A DNA stretch of 64,000 bases, taken from the NCBI RefSeq assembly GCF_015706575.1, contig NW_024037050.1, positions 7,006,001 through 7,070,000 on the forward strand, in the 5' to 3' direction. The stretch is from Patiria miniata (taxonomy: Eukaryota > Echinodermata > Asteroidea > Valvatida > Asterinidae). Below the pieces are notes generated by a model. It made no database searches. It was not told where the DNA came from and saw only the letters and a list, made by a program, of their open reading frames with translations. Below are positions 47,801 to 57,875 of the stretch, piece by piece; within the stretch, counting starts at the first letter, position 1, and each line of letters begins with the position of its first letter. Made by a program: the position numbers and the translations under genes.

Positions 47801-48150
47801 TTCAACCCAATCGGGGTTACAGTTCTGTAGATATAGGTTTTCCAAATATGCACGTAAATTTTCAAAAATCAATAAAAAATTAGGTGATGACGTCATCATG
47901 ACCGTCAATGACGTCATAGTCTTTGCATAATTTTTGTATGAGGGTCTTCCTTGGCTGTAACTTTGATGACGATTCCAGATCGCCAAGTTGTAAAAATGGT
48001 GGCTTGAAAACGTGTACAAAGTCAATGGGCTAAAAATCCCACTGCAGAAAAACTGCACCTTTAAATATGTGATTTGCCTTTAAACTGAAACATTTTTATA
48101 AAATATTACTTGATATTCTGACTCTTGGGAATATTTTCAATCAAATGAAA
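44804..48150 (+). repeat. Type B block, module copy and 3' end of the array
   Basis: A ~305-bp unit with CCGGAAG hairpins and ATTCATGACGTCATAACATG is repeated at about 45065-45370 and 45371-45680. A SINE interrupts the block at 45926. The GGCGCCATTC segment, the module copy at 47179 and a CRE-dyad segment with GATGACGATTCCAGATCGCC near 47970 follow. CRE-type repeats stop at about 48150. Confidence 0.75.
45926..46303 (+). mobile_element. tRNA-derived SINE with TTA-repeat tail
   Basis: The pol III A box TGGCCTCGTGG (45939-45949) and B box GGTTCGAGTCC (45995-46005) show a tRNA-like head. The body contains CTTGGGCAAGGCACTTTGTC and CACCCAGGAGTAAATGGGTA and ends in TTATAAATATCCACTG followed by (TTA)n. 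Intact repeat copies (for example near 32880) read through the site, fixing the ends to within a few bases; the target duplication is at most AGC/TAGC. SINEs encode no protein and borrow a LINE reverse transcriptase. Confidence 0.9.
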
Positions 48151-48219
48151 GAGAATACAAATACAATTTTGTTTTCCTTAATGCTGAGTATGATCATCTC
48201 TTGCTCTATGACATGGTTA

Positions 48220-48522
48220 TAGACCCGTGAACGTGGCGTATACACCGCCACGCGTTCATCTCATTGAACAGCTTTCGATCGGCAAACATCGGCGGGAATA
48301 GAATTTCCGTTTGAGTCCCGCAATTTAACGAGAACATTTATGACCAGAACTTACACAAAACCTTATCCGCAAACTTTGAGCTGTGTAGGATCGGTCATTC
48401 CAAAGAAATTTCGGGAACCAAACGAAAATTCTATTCCCGGCGATGCTGGCCGATCGAAAGCTGTTCAATGAGGGATGTACGCGTGGCGGTGTATACGTTA
48501 TACCGCCACGTTCACGGGTCTA
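48220..48522. mobile_element. ~300-bp inverted-repeat DNA element
   Basis: Terminal inverted repeats of roughly 90-110 bp begin GACCCGTGAACGTGGCG and end with the complement CGCCACGTTCACGGGTC. Each arm contains its own sub-hairpin (GTGGCG...CGCCAC) and GAACAGCTTTCGATCGGC. TA flanks both ends, suggesting a TA target duplication. No transposase is present. Confidence 0.85.
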
Positions 48523-49688
48523 TGGCATGGTGTAATTAATTCACAGTGGTTTTAAGGACAACTTGTAGAGCGCCCACTTATTTGTGTTAGTATGGTGCCT
48601 CAGAATTTCATACGGACTAAACATGTCTACGAACGCGCTCTATGATCTTTGCTACGAACAAACCTAGTGCATGTACTGTATAAAGTATAGTACCCAGAAC
48701 CATATATCAGCTTTCGAGGTACGACCTGCGATATACGAGCAGTTTTGTTAGCGGAAAATTTAGTGATGTTAGCAGATTGTTTTGTTTAGCTTGTATTTGT
48801 AAATGTCTGTTGGATAATGAATACTGTTCTGTTATGTAAACGTTTCAGATGAAGTGTTAGGCCTAATTGTATAATTGGTGATTTTTTGACGACTGATGAC
48901 GATATGGTCACGTCACCATGGTCACGTGGATAATGTATGCAGAGCTGCATGGTGTATCACGTGGATATGTAGACAAGCCACGTATCGGCCGGGTCTAGGT
49001 GTATCCATGGTGTATCGTGGCCCAGGACGGGTGTACCCCATATTAATGTGGCTCAAATACTCCACTTTTTACGTGTTGTTAACTATACTGGGATGATATT
49101 TGGGGCATGTGTTTCACGAATAGTTGACGACATGAATATGATTGATGGGATCTTTGTGTTAACATCTTTTTATTGGAAGATATACACAAACTCACAGACT
49201 CACAGAGTGGTGTTTTGTAGGTCAAAAAATAGTGAATGAAAAGAAATCGGAGTACTAGTGTAGGCATGGAGCTATAAAAGTGAAATTGTTCGGAGTATAT
49301 GACCTGAGGCTGTCATGGCTGTTGTTAGTGCAATCTTTTGGATGAACTGACTGACTTACATTTCCTGCATAATGATCTATGTTTCCTACCTCCATGTTGC
49401 AGGCATGTTTGCTATGAACTGACATGATCTATTTTGAATTAGATGATGTAGTCAGTGAAAATGTATTAATTGAAATTTCATGGAAGTGATTTTGTTGAAC
49501 ATCTTTTCTCCAGATGGTTTGATCGTATTGTGTTATCTTTGAGGAATGTGGTTACTTGGTAGGCCCTTGCCTTTTGTGGCATTTCAGTTGACTCAATATG
49601 GTTACAGCGGCATACAACTGTATTGAAATGCCCCAAAGAGTATAAGGTGACTACAAAGTAGGCAGTATTGTTAAAGCAGTCTATGTTA
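48523..49688. other. No recognised gene or repeat
   Basis: Short frames only (under about 85 codons), without motifs. Unlike the flanks, this stretch shows no CRE dyads and no similarity to other parts of the window that I could see. Confidence 0.55.
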
Positions 49689-50207
49689 ACACAAGTGGAG
49701 ACAAATAAAAAGGACTGGAGCGAGTTCAAAAATAGAGTTTCGACAATTTATTTCCCATGTACTAAGCTACATCTGCATCTTGTGCAAGACAAAAGGCAAT
49801 TTTGTGAAGAATTGTATTGCAGTTGTTACACACTAGTTGTTACCCTAACTGTATGCATACTTCATTTACAAATGTATTTTTTCTTCTTATTTTGTTTTCA
49901 GAAATGAGGAGTGTCGTGACACCATCCAAGACATCAAGTTCCTTCTGGTCTGTTTGTGTGCAGCTCGTCCAGTGTGTCTGTCCCATTAACCCTGCCCTGT
50001 CCTCTCATTTCATTCCTTAGTGTGTTTAATTCATTCCACATTCACTCCAACATTTCATCTCCTAAATATCATATGAATAAAAGTTGTTACATGTGAGCTG
50101 AAGTTGTTATATGTGAGCTGAAGTTGTTATATGGGAGCTGAAGTTGTTTTTTTTGTGAGCTAAACGTGTTCTGTGTTAAAGCTATTTTGTTCTAAAGTTA
50201 CAAAGCT

Positions 50208-50549
50208 GAAGTTGATTGCCAATTCAAAGGCAAAGATTACATGCTGAAGTTGATTGCCAATTCTAAGGCAAAGATTACTTGCTGAAGTTGATTGCCCGAT
50301 CAAAGGCAAAGATTACTTGCTGAAGTTGATCGCGAATTCAAAGGCAAAGATTACTTGCTAAAGTTGATTGCCAATTCAAAGACAAAGATTACTTGCTGAA
50401 GTTGATTGCCAATTCAAAGGCAAAGATTACTTGCTGAAGTTGATTGCCAATTCAAAGGCAAAGATAACTTGCTGAAGTTGATTGCCAATTCAAAGGCAAA
50501 GATTACTTGCTATTGTTGATTGCCAATTCTAAGGCAAAGATTACTTGCT
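50208..50549 (-). repeat. 38-bp minisatellite, nine copies, in PLE 3' untranslated region
   Basis: The unit (plus strand) starts GAAGTTGATTGCCAATTC and ends GATTACTTGCT; exactly nine consecutive 38-bp units with minor variants. The sister PLE copy has 22. Confidence 0.95.
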
Positions 50550-50590
50550 ATTTGTCGGTTAATGTTTTCAAGGTAAACTCAAGATTTATA

Positions 50591-50633
50591 TAGCCTGACG
50601 TTGCGAACTTAGCAAGTTCTTCTTCAGAGGCTA
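50591..50633 (-). ncRNA. Hammerhead-like motif of PLE, altered core (left copy)
   Basis: Minus strand, 5' to 3': stem I TAGCCT, core CTGAAGA, one extra A, stem II GAACTT-GCT-AAGTTC, then GCAACGTC, stem I AGGCTA. Stem I (6 bp) and stem II (6 bp with G-C closing) are perfect, and ACGT followed by C gives the short stem III and cleavage triplet. Two departures from the active consensus: an additional A before stem II, and C in place of the second base of GAAA. Position in the PLE end region is where PLE hammerheads are known. Probably a decayed or divergent ribozyme. Confidence 0.6.
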
Positions 50634-51009
50634 AAACAGAAATGACAGAGGTACATACATTAACATGGGGGTGCACACAAACATGCAGGGTTGAAAGAAG
50701 AAACACAAAAGGAGGATTAGGTGTGAAAGGTGTGGAAAGATGCAGGGGAGGGTGGATGAGAGAACAAAGAAACAAAGGGAGATGGCAAACCACAAGGGGT
50801 CTTGTGTAAACAGGGGAGGGACCAGAAAGGGGAAGGATCAAAGGTCACAGGGAGTGGGAACGGACAAAAGAGTGTGAGAGTGAAGGGATGATGTGGGGGG
50901 GGACAGTATTGAGGTGGAAAGGGATGAAAGATGGGGAAAGATGGGTAAACACAAACAAGGAAGACCAGATGGATTATCTGTAACAGAAGACAATGGAGGA
51001 AGAAAAGGA

Positions 51010-51311
51010 TTAATCATTTCCAAGTTGGATGTTGAGACCATGTGATTGAATAGTTCGAAGACGATTCATCCACACTTTCTCTCTGCTGAGGCGAACTGAG
51101 TCCTTGCGATGGCCAAGAGATTCAATGCCCTGCAAAATCATATCAGAAATGGAGTGGTTAGGCAGGTTGAAGTGATGACCAACAGGGGTGTCTAGTTTCT
51201 TGGTGTTGACCGTTGACCGGTGGGCATAGAAACGCTTCTTGAGCGTATTCTTAGTCTCACCTACATACTGCACTCCACAGACCCTGCAAGAAATGAGATA
51301 TATGACATTAG
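51010..51311 (-). pseudogene. PLE GIY-YIG endonuclease C-terminal fragment (left copy)
   Basis: The minus-strand frame reads from the BEL junction: NVIYLISCRVCGVQYVGETK (CxxC and GIY-YIG-type Y...Y-G), then KKRFYAHRS with the expected arginine, a glutamate in SREKVWMNRLRT and a terminal GLN-containing tail, ending at TAA. The domain nicks target DNA for PLE integration. Only the last ~100 residues remain; the reverse transcriptase is missing, so the fragment is not functional. The same region in the right copy is split by an LTR insertion. Confidence 0.88.
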
Positions 51312-51947
51312 AGGCTCGAGATTACTAAGCTGAGGAAAGAGCAGCTCAAGCGAAAGCAGCAACTGGAGCAACAGAAAATGATGTTGGAGATGAAATTACA
51401 ACTTCAAAATGCGGAGGATGAAGAGGAGCAGGCAGAATTGGAAACACATATTTGGGGAGAGGAAATGCACGAGGAAGATGCCACAGAAGACAGACCAGAT
51501 GTTACGCAAGCAATTGACACTAGTGTAGAAGTCACAATCAGTACTCTGGTTGTCAACAACCATGCTCGAGCACAGGCCGACATGATAGATGAAAGTGGCA
51601 ATATAACATTTCCTTCAAACACAACAGAGGAGAGTGTCACACCACCTGAAGTAGCCTCACAGTCCACTCCAGCATCAAAAGATCAAGTAAGCATTACACA
51701 ATTGTGCCAAGCCTTGACACTCACCATGAACATACCGAAGCCTGACATTAAGTCCTTTAGCGGAGACCCAGCGGAATATTGGGCATTCGTGACCAGTTTC
51801 GAGACAAACATCGGTTCCAAAGTGACTGATGCCCGAACAAGGCTGACTTACCTGGTGCAGTTCTGTCGAGGTATAAAAAAAGGCAAAGGAAAGCATCGAA
51901 AACTGTATCCTGATGGAACCCACAGAAGGCTACAAAACAGCACTTAA
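51312..51947 (+). pseudogene. gag: BEL/Pao gag, N-terminally truncated, frameshifted
   Basis: The open frame enters from the junction at 51312 without a start; the first ATG is at 51375. The N-terminal part is a long charged coiled coil (LKRKQQLEQQ...), typical of BEL Gag, followed by an acidic linker and the start of the conserved capsid region (KPDIKSFSGDPAEYWAF at about 51735-51785). The frame is lost at a run of seven A (51875-51881); homologous sequence continues in the next frame, listed below. An indel in the A-run is the likely cause. Confidence 0.82.
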
Positions 51948-54495
51948 AATCTTGCGCGAGCAGTTCGGACAGCCACACTTAATAATGCATGCTCTGCTGC
52001 GCAAGGTTACCAACCGAGGACAGATACGACAGAACGATGGCAACGCCCTTTGGGATTTAGCGAGGGACATGAAGAAGTGCCAAATAACCTTGTCCCAGCT
52101 TGGATACAATGCGGACATGAACAGCTCAGAGAACCTACTTAAGGTTCAGCGTCTCTTGCCCGTTCATCTACAAGCAGACTGGGCCAAGAAGGCACAGGTG
52201 ACCATCGAGTCCAAACGAGAACCAAGCTTCGCACAGATGACGGAGTTTATTGAGACGAAGGCGAAAACTGCCAGCAATATGTACGGACAGAATATCACCA
52301 AGACTTTCAGTCCGACCAGCGCAAGTCATTCCTCACGCACCAAACCGAAGGCTTACCCGGCCAAGGTGACTGCGCTGTCAACTAGTGTGGGTGGTGACTA
52401 TCTTCATGAAGCAAAGAAGGACAAGCAAGTCAAATGTCTCTGCTGTTCCCAGCAACACAAATTGGCAGAATGCAAGACCTTCACACAGAAGTCATATGAC
52501 GAGCGTCGTCAGTTTATGAGAGATAATAAACTGTGCGACAACTGCTTCATTCCATGGCATGTAGCCAGACGTTGCAGACTCAGCAGTCGTTGTGGGATTG
52601 ATGGATGCACGTGGAAGCATCATACTCTCCTTCATCCATCCCGTGCGCCTGTTGCCAATCGTGAGGAGCAGAAGGGCTGCGAAAATCCAGCAAGTGTTAA
52701 ACCTGAACCTGCTGGTACATGTACCTCAACTGGGGCTGGGAGACGGGTGATGGAAGGAGAAAAGGATCAGCCTGGAGAGTGCCATGCTGTGACATCAAGG
52801 CAAGTGGCCTTGCGAGTGCTGCCAGTAAGGGTCAAACACAACGGCCATGAGCTTGAGACTTGTGCTCTACTGGATGAAGGCAGTGACGTTTCGCTGTGCG
52901 ACGAGGAGCTGGCTGAGCAGCTTGGGATCAGGGGTGAAAGGTTCAACTTCTCCCTGAATACAGTTGGAGGAACAAGCAAGTATCACGGCATGGAGATAAA
53001 CCTAACAGTGAAGTCCATCCAAAATGATGAAGAGCTGGACCTACCGAGAGTGAGGACTGTCCAAACCTTGCCTATATCAAGTAGCGTCTTCCCAAATCAG
53101 AAGGATGTGAAGAAATGGAGACATCTGGATGGAATTGAGTTCCCCCAAACTGACGGAAGGCCAGTTCAAGTCCTAATCGGCGGAGATGTCCCTGAAGCCT
53201 TTTGGGTGATGGAAGAGAGGCGGGTTGGACGCAAGGAACCTTATGCGGTGCGATCACTCCTGGGATGGACGCTCGTTAGTCCTACATCACCCTCCTTCAA
53301 GCAGGGAGCAGGAAGTTTCAATATCAACCATGCCAAGCTGCAAGACGACCAACTGCAACAGCAAGTGCAGAGATTTTGGGAGGTAGATTTTGGCGGATCT
53401 ATCATGGACAATAAGCGTGGTGACTCTGTGGAGGATCGGAGAGCGAGATCCACCATGGAGGAGTCTGCAAGGCTGATTGATGGGCACTACGAAATAGGTC
53501 TACCATGGCGAAGACGAAATCCTGACTTGCCAGACAACCGGGCACTTGCTGAAACGAGGCTGGGTTCCCTTAAGAAACGCCTGCAGAAAGATGATGAGTT
53601 GCGTCAGCAGTACAAGGAAACCATTGATGGTTATGTCCAAAGGGGATATGCAAGACCAGTGCCGGAAGAAGTACCAAATGTCGAGGTGGGAAGGAAATGG
53701 TATTTGCCACATCATCCTGTATTTCATCCCCAAAAGCCAGGAAAGATGAGAGTGGTATTTGACTGCGCAGCAAGATTCCGAGGTACATCACTCAATGATA
53801 ATCTCCTACAGGGCCCAGACTTAACAAACAACCTGGTCGGTGTGCTGACTCGTTTCCGCCATGAGACTGTTGCATTAGTAGCAGACGTGGAGGCTATGTT
53901 CCACCAGGTACGAGTTCCCGAGAGAGACTGCGATGCCCTACGATTTCTGTGGTGGCAGAGTCATGACTTGTCCAAGGATCCGACTGACTTCCAGATGCTG
54001 GTTCATTTGTTTGGGGCAACATCCTCGCCCAGTTGTGCAGGATTCGCTCTGAGGAAAACGGCAGATGACTATGGTGCTGAATTTGGGGAGGCTGCCTCAG
54101 CAGTACGTGACAATTTCTACGTCGATGACCTTTTGGTGTCGGTGAGTTGTGCAGAAGCGGGTATCAACCTGGCTAGACAGCTCATTGATCTGCTCAGCAA
54201 AGGTGGATTTAGACTGAGGAAATGGATCAGCAATAACCGGGAGGTTCTGTCTGCTATTCCAGCAAGTGAGAGAGCCCCATCTGTGTTGGATCTGGATTTG
54301 GGAGACTTACCAATCGAGCGTACCCTTGGTATACATTGGAACGTACAGTCGGACACCTTTGCTTTCAAGACGGTTCTGAAGGAAAGGCCCACCACCCGGA
54401 GAGGCATCCTATCAATTGTCAGCTCACTATATGACCCACTGGGGTTCCTAGCGCCTTTCATCCTACCTGCCAAGATTTTGCTTCAGGATATCTGA
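51913..54495 (+). CDS. pol: BEL/Pao polyprotein: gag end, protease, reverse transcriptase
   Basis: This continues gag after the frameshift; the ATG at 51913 is internal to the original polyprotein. Order: rest of capsid, cysteine/histidine clusters (CLCCSQQHKLAEC about residues 177-190; CDNCF...HVARRC; CGIDGC..HH), the Pao-type aspartic protease motif LLDEGSDVSLC (D321), then reverse transcriptase with RVVFDCAARF (about 613), ADVEAMFHQ (about 657), FGATSSPSCAGF and catalytic YVDD (736-739). DEGS instead of DTG is normal for this family. The frame stops at TGA 54493-54495 inside the conserved sequence that joins RT to RNase H; the same frame continues beyond, so this is a nonsense mutation. 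Confidence 0.92.
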   Translation: MEPTEGYKTALKILREQFGQPHLIMHALLRKVTNRGQIRQNDGNALWDLARDMKKCQITLSQLGYNADMNSSENLLKVQRLLPVHLQADWAKKAQVTIESKREPSFAQMTEFIETKAKTASNMYGQNITKTFSPTSASHSSRTKPKAYPAKVTALSTSVGGDYLHEAKKDKQVKCLCCSQQHKLAECKTFTQKSYDERRQFMRDNKLCDNCFIPWHVARRCRLSSRCGIDGCTWKHHTLLHPSRAPVANREEQKGCENPASVKPEPAGTCTSTGAGRRVMEGEKDQPGECHAVTSRQVALRVLPVRVKHNGHELETCALLDEGSDVSLCDEELAEQLGIRGERFNFSLNTVGGTSKYHGMEINLTVKSIQNDEELDLPRVRTVQTLPISSSVFPNQKDVKKWRHLDGIEFPQTDGRPVQVLIGGDVPEAFWVMEERRVGRKEPYAVRSLLGWTLVSPTSPSFKQGAGSFNINHAKLQDDQLQQQVQRFWEVDFGGSIMDNKRGDSVEDRRARSTMEESARLIDGHYEIGLPWRRRNPDLPDNRALAETRLGSLKKRLQKDDELRQQYKETIDGYVQRGYARPVPEEVPNVEVGRKWYLPHHPVFHPQKPGKMRVVFDCAARFRGTSLNDNLLQGPDLTNNLVGVLTRFRHETVALVADVEAMFHQVRVPERDCDALRFLWWQSHDLSKDPTDFQMLVHLFGATSSPSCAGFALRKTADDYGAEFGEAASAVRDNFYVDDLLVSVSCAEAGINLARQLIDLLSKGGFRLRKWISNNREVLSAIPASERAPSVLDLDLGDLPIERTLGIHWNVQSDTFAFKTVLKERPTTRRGILSIVSSLYDPLGFLAPFILPAKILLQDI

Positions 54496-56799
54496 AGCAA
54501 GAAGCTAGGTTGGGACGAAAAGGTTGAGGAGCGAGAATTGTTTAGATGGAAGCGCTGGTTGGATGACCTGCCAAGATTGGAGGCTCTCACCATCCCCAGG
54601 TGTTTGAGGCCAAGGGAGCTAGAAGATACTGCAATCAGTCAGCTGCACTTCTTTTCAGACGCCTCTGAACGTGGATATGCGGCCGTGGCTTACCTACGGA
54701 CAGTGGATGGATCAGGAAGGATAGACTGTTCCTTCATCATTGGGAAGGCAAGGCTGTGTCCTAAGAGGTCGATATCCATACCGAGGTTGGAGCTTACGGC
54801 AGCTGTCCTATCAGTTCAGCTCAGCAAAATGGTTCAGGAAGAGCTGAGATTGCCCATCACCGACATTGTATTCTGGATCGATTCAACTTCGGTTCTGCAA
54901 TACATAAGAAACGAGAGTAGGCGCTTCCGCACCTTTGTCGCAAATCGGGTTGCAAGGATCCAAGATGCCACCGATGAGTCACAGTGGCGATATGTCAACT
55001 CCGAATCCAACCCAGCAGATGAAGGATCCAGGGGCCTGAGCGCTGAAAGGATGATCAAAGATGGCCGCTGGTTAAAGGGGCCGCAGTTCCTGATGATGAA
55101 TGAGGATCATTGGCCAATACCTCCAGTTGTCGTGCAGGGTACTGTACCAAACCCTGACATATTGCCGCTCAATGATGCTCTTGAGAGGGATCCTGAACTC
55201 AAGAGGGTGGTGACGCAGACAGCCTTAGTGCAAGAGAAGCTGAAGGTTGATGACTTCCTGACCAAGTACTCATCATGGAACCGATTGAAGAGAGGCGTTG
55301 CTTGGCTCTTGCGTTTCGTTCAGTATCTTCACATCCGCTGCAAGGGAATAGCAGATGACTCAAGCCTTAAACAAGGAGGTCTTTCCGTAGAAGAATGCCA
55401 GAGTGCAGAAAGGGGCATAATAAGGTACATACAGAGTCAAGCATTTCCCAAAGAGATAGATGCACTTCACTCGACGAAGCAGGAGACGGCCACCTGCGGA
55501 AAGAAGTCCAGGGGGCAACGACTCTCTCTTCACAAACTGAATCCTGTTTTGATGGATGGCATCTTGCGAGTAGGCGGTCGCCTTAGAAACGCACCAATTG
55601 ATCAGGATATGAAACACCCGATTATTCTTCCCAGCAACCATAAGGTGACAGAGCTCATTATCATTCACCATCACTTGCTAGTAGGGCACTCCGGGGTTGG
55701 AATGACATGGTCGTCGCTGAGGGAGAAGTTCTGGGTCGTCAGAGGTGGCGCAACTGTTAGACGTGTCATTGGCAACTGCTTTGAGTGCAAGAAGAGGAAT
55801 GCTCCATTGAGACAACAGTTCATGGGTGACTTACCGGCGGCTAGAGTAACGCCAGATAATCCTCCGTTCACATCGGTCGGTGTTGACTACTTCGGTCCCG
55901 TCTACGTGAAGCAAGGCCGGATTCACATCAATCGGTATGGGTGCATCTTCACATGTTTATCGATGCGGGCAGTCCACCTTGAAGTTGCTCACTCTTTGGA
56001 TACCAATGCTTTTATCAACGCACTTCGACGATTTATCGCAAGAAGGGGCAAACCACAGATCATCATGAGTGATAACGGCACAAATTTCGTCGGGGGAGAG
56101 CGAGAGCTGCGGGAAAGTCTTGATGACCTGAATCAGCGGAGGGTTGGTGACTTTCTGCTGCAGCAGGGTATCAGGTGGCAATTCAATCCTCCAACAGCAA
56201 GCCATATGGGCGGTGTATGGGAGAGAATGATACGGTCTGTGCGCAAGATCTTGAGGTGTTTGTTGAAGGAGCAAGTTGTGTCTGATGAAGTTTTGCTTAC
56301 CTTGATGGCAGAGGTCGAGGCAATTCTCAATGCCAGACCATTGACCCCACTGAGTTTTGATCCAGGTGACGACGAGCCTCTGACACCGAATCATTTGTTG
56401 CTGTTGCGGGCTAATCCCAGCTTACCCCCAGGTCTGTTTCAGAAGGAAGATGTATACAGTCGTCGACGTTGGCGTCAAGCTCAGTTTCTGGCCGACCAAT
56501 TTTGGAATCGTTGGCTTCGAGAGTACTTACCTGTATTGCAACTTCGACAGAAGTGGACGCAGCGAGTACAGAATCTTCAAGTTGGAGATCTGGTCCTGGT
56601 GGCGGATGACAGGGTGTCTCGCGGTCATTGGCCTTTGGGAAGAGTCAGCCAAACCTACCCAGACCATGAAGGCAACGTCCGACAGGTGGAGGTCAAGACC
56701 GGGACCGGCTACTTCAGACGACCAATCACCAAGCTGTGTCTCGTGGAGAGTGCCGAGAACAAAGTTGTTATTGTTATTCAGACTTTAAGGGGACGTTAA
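54496..56799 (+). CDS. pol: BEL/Pao polyprotein: RNase H and integrase
   Basis: Same frame as the preceding entry, after the TGA. Numbered from 54538: RNase H FFSDASERG (D41), PRLELTAAV with its glutamate, and WIDSTSVLQY; integrase zinc finger with HHHLLVGHSG near 376-386 and CFECKKR near 415; integrase core D450 (VDYFGP), D512 (SDNGTNF), E562 (GGVWERM), with the wide D-E spacing of about 49 typical of BEL; and a C-terminal RGHWPLGRV segment, also typical. Catalytic residues are intact. No independent start is expected; it would be made only by readthrough. Ends TAA at 56797. Confidence 0.93.
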   Translation, partial: SKKLGWDEKVEERELFRWKRWLDDLPRLEALTIPRCLRPRELEDTAISQLHFFSDASERGYAAVAYLRTVDGSGRIDCSFIIGKARLCPKRSISIPRLELTAAVLSVQLSKMVQEELRLPITDIVFWIDSTSVLQYIRNESRRFRTFVANRVARIQDATDESQWRYVNSESNPADEGSRGLSAERMIKDGRWLKGPQFLMMNEDHWPIPPVVVQGTVPNPDILPLNDALERDPELKRVVTQTALVQEKLKVDDFLTKYSSWNRLKRGVAWLLRFVQYLHIRCKGIADDSSLKQGGLSVEECQSAERGIIRYIQSQAFPKEIDALHSTKQETATCGKKSRGQRLSLHKLNPVLMDGILRVGGRLRNAPIDQDMKHPIILPSNHKVTELIIIHHHLLVGHSGVGMTWSSLREKFWVVRGGATVRRVIGNCFECKKRNAPLRQQFMGDLPAARVTPDNPPFTSVGVDYFGPVYVKQGRIHINRYGCIFTCLSMRAVHLEVAHSLDTNAFINALRRFIARRGKPQIIMSDNGTNFVGGERELRESLDDLNQRRVGDFLLQQGIRWQFNPPTASHMGGVWERMIRSVRKILRCLLKEQVVSDEVLLTLMAEVEAILNARPLTPLSFDPGDDEPLTPNHLLLLRANPSLPPGLFQKEDVYSRRRWRQAQFLADQFWNRWLREYLPVLQLRQKWTQRVQNLQVGDLVLVADDRVSRGHWPLGRVSQTYPDHEGNVRQVEVKTGTGYFRRPITKLCLVESAENKVVIVIQTLRGR

Positions 56800-56853
56800 T
56801 TAAAGTTTGGGGAAAATGAAAATCTAGTAAGATAGTTCATTTGGGGCTGGAAA

Positions 56854-57358
56854 TGTAACGTTGTCTTACCAGTTACATCAAATTTCATTCATGATTTGTA
56901 TTGGGGGCGCCCTTTGTTTACATGTGCAGGCTTGCGCGTAGGTCAAGGGTCAAGCGCGACATGTACTGATTCGTTGTGAACGTAATTCCAGAAATTAAGG
57001 CTTAGGTTTCCCCGGACTCTACACAATCGGTATGATTTCTGTTTCAATTGTTATTAATCGTTAACTGTAAACTTTGAAGAAGATATTTGGGTTAATTTGG
57101 GGGGCATTTTGAAGTGTTTAATCGTTTAAATCTGTGGGATATTTGGGTCATAATTTGGGAAGAACTTGTACGTGAAATCACTGCATTGTTATGTGTATTG
57201 TTCAAGGGTCAGGTAAATCCCTTCGTTTTGGCTAGTTATTCGTTAGAGTTTTGTCATTTATTGCAGTGAACCGTTTACTGCCAGGCCATATCCACTCAGA
57301 TCGCGGCGCACATCAGTTAAGCAATTATAGCCAGTGAATGAAGGATCAAGTAAAGTGT
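56854..57358 (+). repeat. Putative 3' LTR of BEL/Pao element
   Basis: It starts TGTAACGTTG directly after a purine-rich TTGGGGCTGGAAA, a plausible polypurine tract, about 55 bases after the pol stop. Sequence is non-coding and runs to the right PLE boundary at 57359. No second LTR is in the window to confirm it, and the right end may be lost. Confidence 0.5.
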
Positions 57359-57875
57359 ACACAAGTGCAGACAAATAAAAAGGACTGGAGCGAGTTCAAA
57401 AATAGAGTTTCGACAATTTATTTCCCATGTACTAAGCTACATCTGCATGTTGCGCAAGACAAAAGGCAATTTTGTGAAGAATTGTATTGCGGTTGTTACA
57501 CACTAGTTGTTACCCTAACTGTATGCCTACTTCATTTACAAATGTATTTTTTCTTCTTATTTTGTTTTCAGAAATGAAGAGTGTCGTGACACCATCCAAG
57601 ACATCAAGTTCCTTCTGGTCTGTTTGTGTGCAGCTCGTCCAGTGTGTCTGTCCCATTAACCCTGCCCTGTCCTCTCATTTCATTCCTTAGTGTGTTTAGT
57701 TCATTCCACATCCACTCCAACATTTCATCTCCTAAATATCATATGAATAAAAGTTGTTACATGTGAGCTGAAGTTGTTATATGTGAGCTGAAGTTGTTAT
57801 ATGGGAGCTGAAGTTGTTTTTTGTGAGCTAAACGTGTTCTGTGTTAAAGCTATTTTGTTCTAAAGTTACAAAGCT

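Larger units (their letters stand above)
10391..48150 (+). repeat. 38-kb non-coding array of CRE-dyad repeats in one orientation
   Basis: This region has no credible coding sequence. It is composed of related repeats in which TGACGTCATSATGACGTCA (two perfect CREB/ATF octamers three bases apart) recurs every one to few hundred bases. It alternates with a CCAAGTTT-N-ATCGGA motif and with ACGTGTACAAA-N-CTATGGG. In 10801-12000 alone I count 13 perfect TGACGTCA octamers. Blocks start with one of three short hairpins after a CTAG (at 10395, 12050, 14185, 17063, 19940, 23375, 24661, 26165, 27333, 32021, 34477, 35823, 37426, 39301 and 44804) and end in A- or GAA-rich tracts, some with extra hairpins. 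All blocks point the same way. Later insertions are listed separately. The family could not be named; a Helitron/Helentron-type origin is an inference from the ends. Confidence 0.85.
49689..51311 (-). mobile_element. 5'-truncated Penelope-like element, left copy
   Basis: The copy matches 57359-59334 plus 61099-61279 on the same strand. Read on the minus strand it contains the C-terminal GIY-YIG domain, stop, untranslated sequence, a hammerhead-like motif, nine copies of a 38-bp minisatellite and the element's 3' end at 49689. Truncation at 51311 abuts BEL gag. Loss of the 5' part is usual for PLE and LINE insertions. No target duplication is evident. Confidence 0.8.
51312..57358 (+). mobile_element. 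BEL/Pao LTR retrotransposon, 5'-truncated and decayed
   Basis: It contains partial gag, then protease, reverse transcriptase, RNase H and integrase in BEL/Pao style, followed by a putative 3' LTR. The 5' LTR and gag start are absent: coding sequence begins abruptly at 51312 against the left PLE fragment. One frameshift (A-run 51875-51881) and one in-frame TGA (54493) disrupt the polyprotein. It lies between two same-orientation PLE copies. Confidence 0.92.

Noticed and set aside
49668..49907. 79-codon frame repeated at 57338-57577
   Set aside because: It is on the strand opposite to the PLE, within its 3' untranslated region, and is repeated only because the PLE is.
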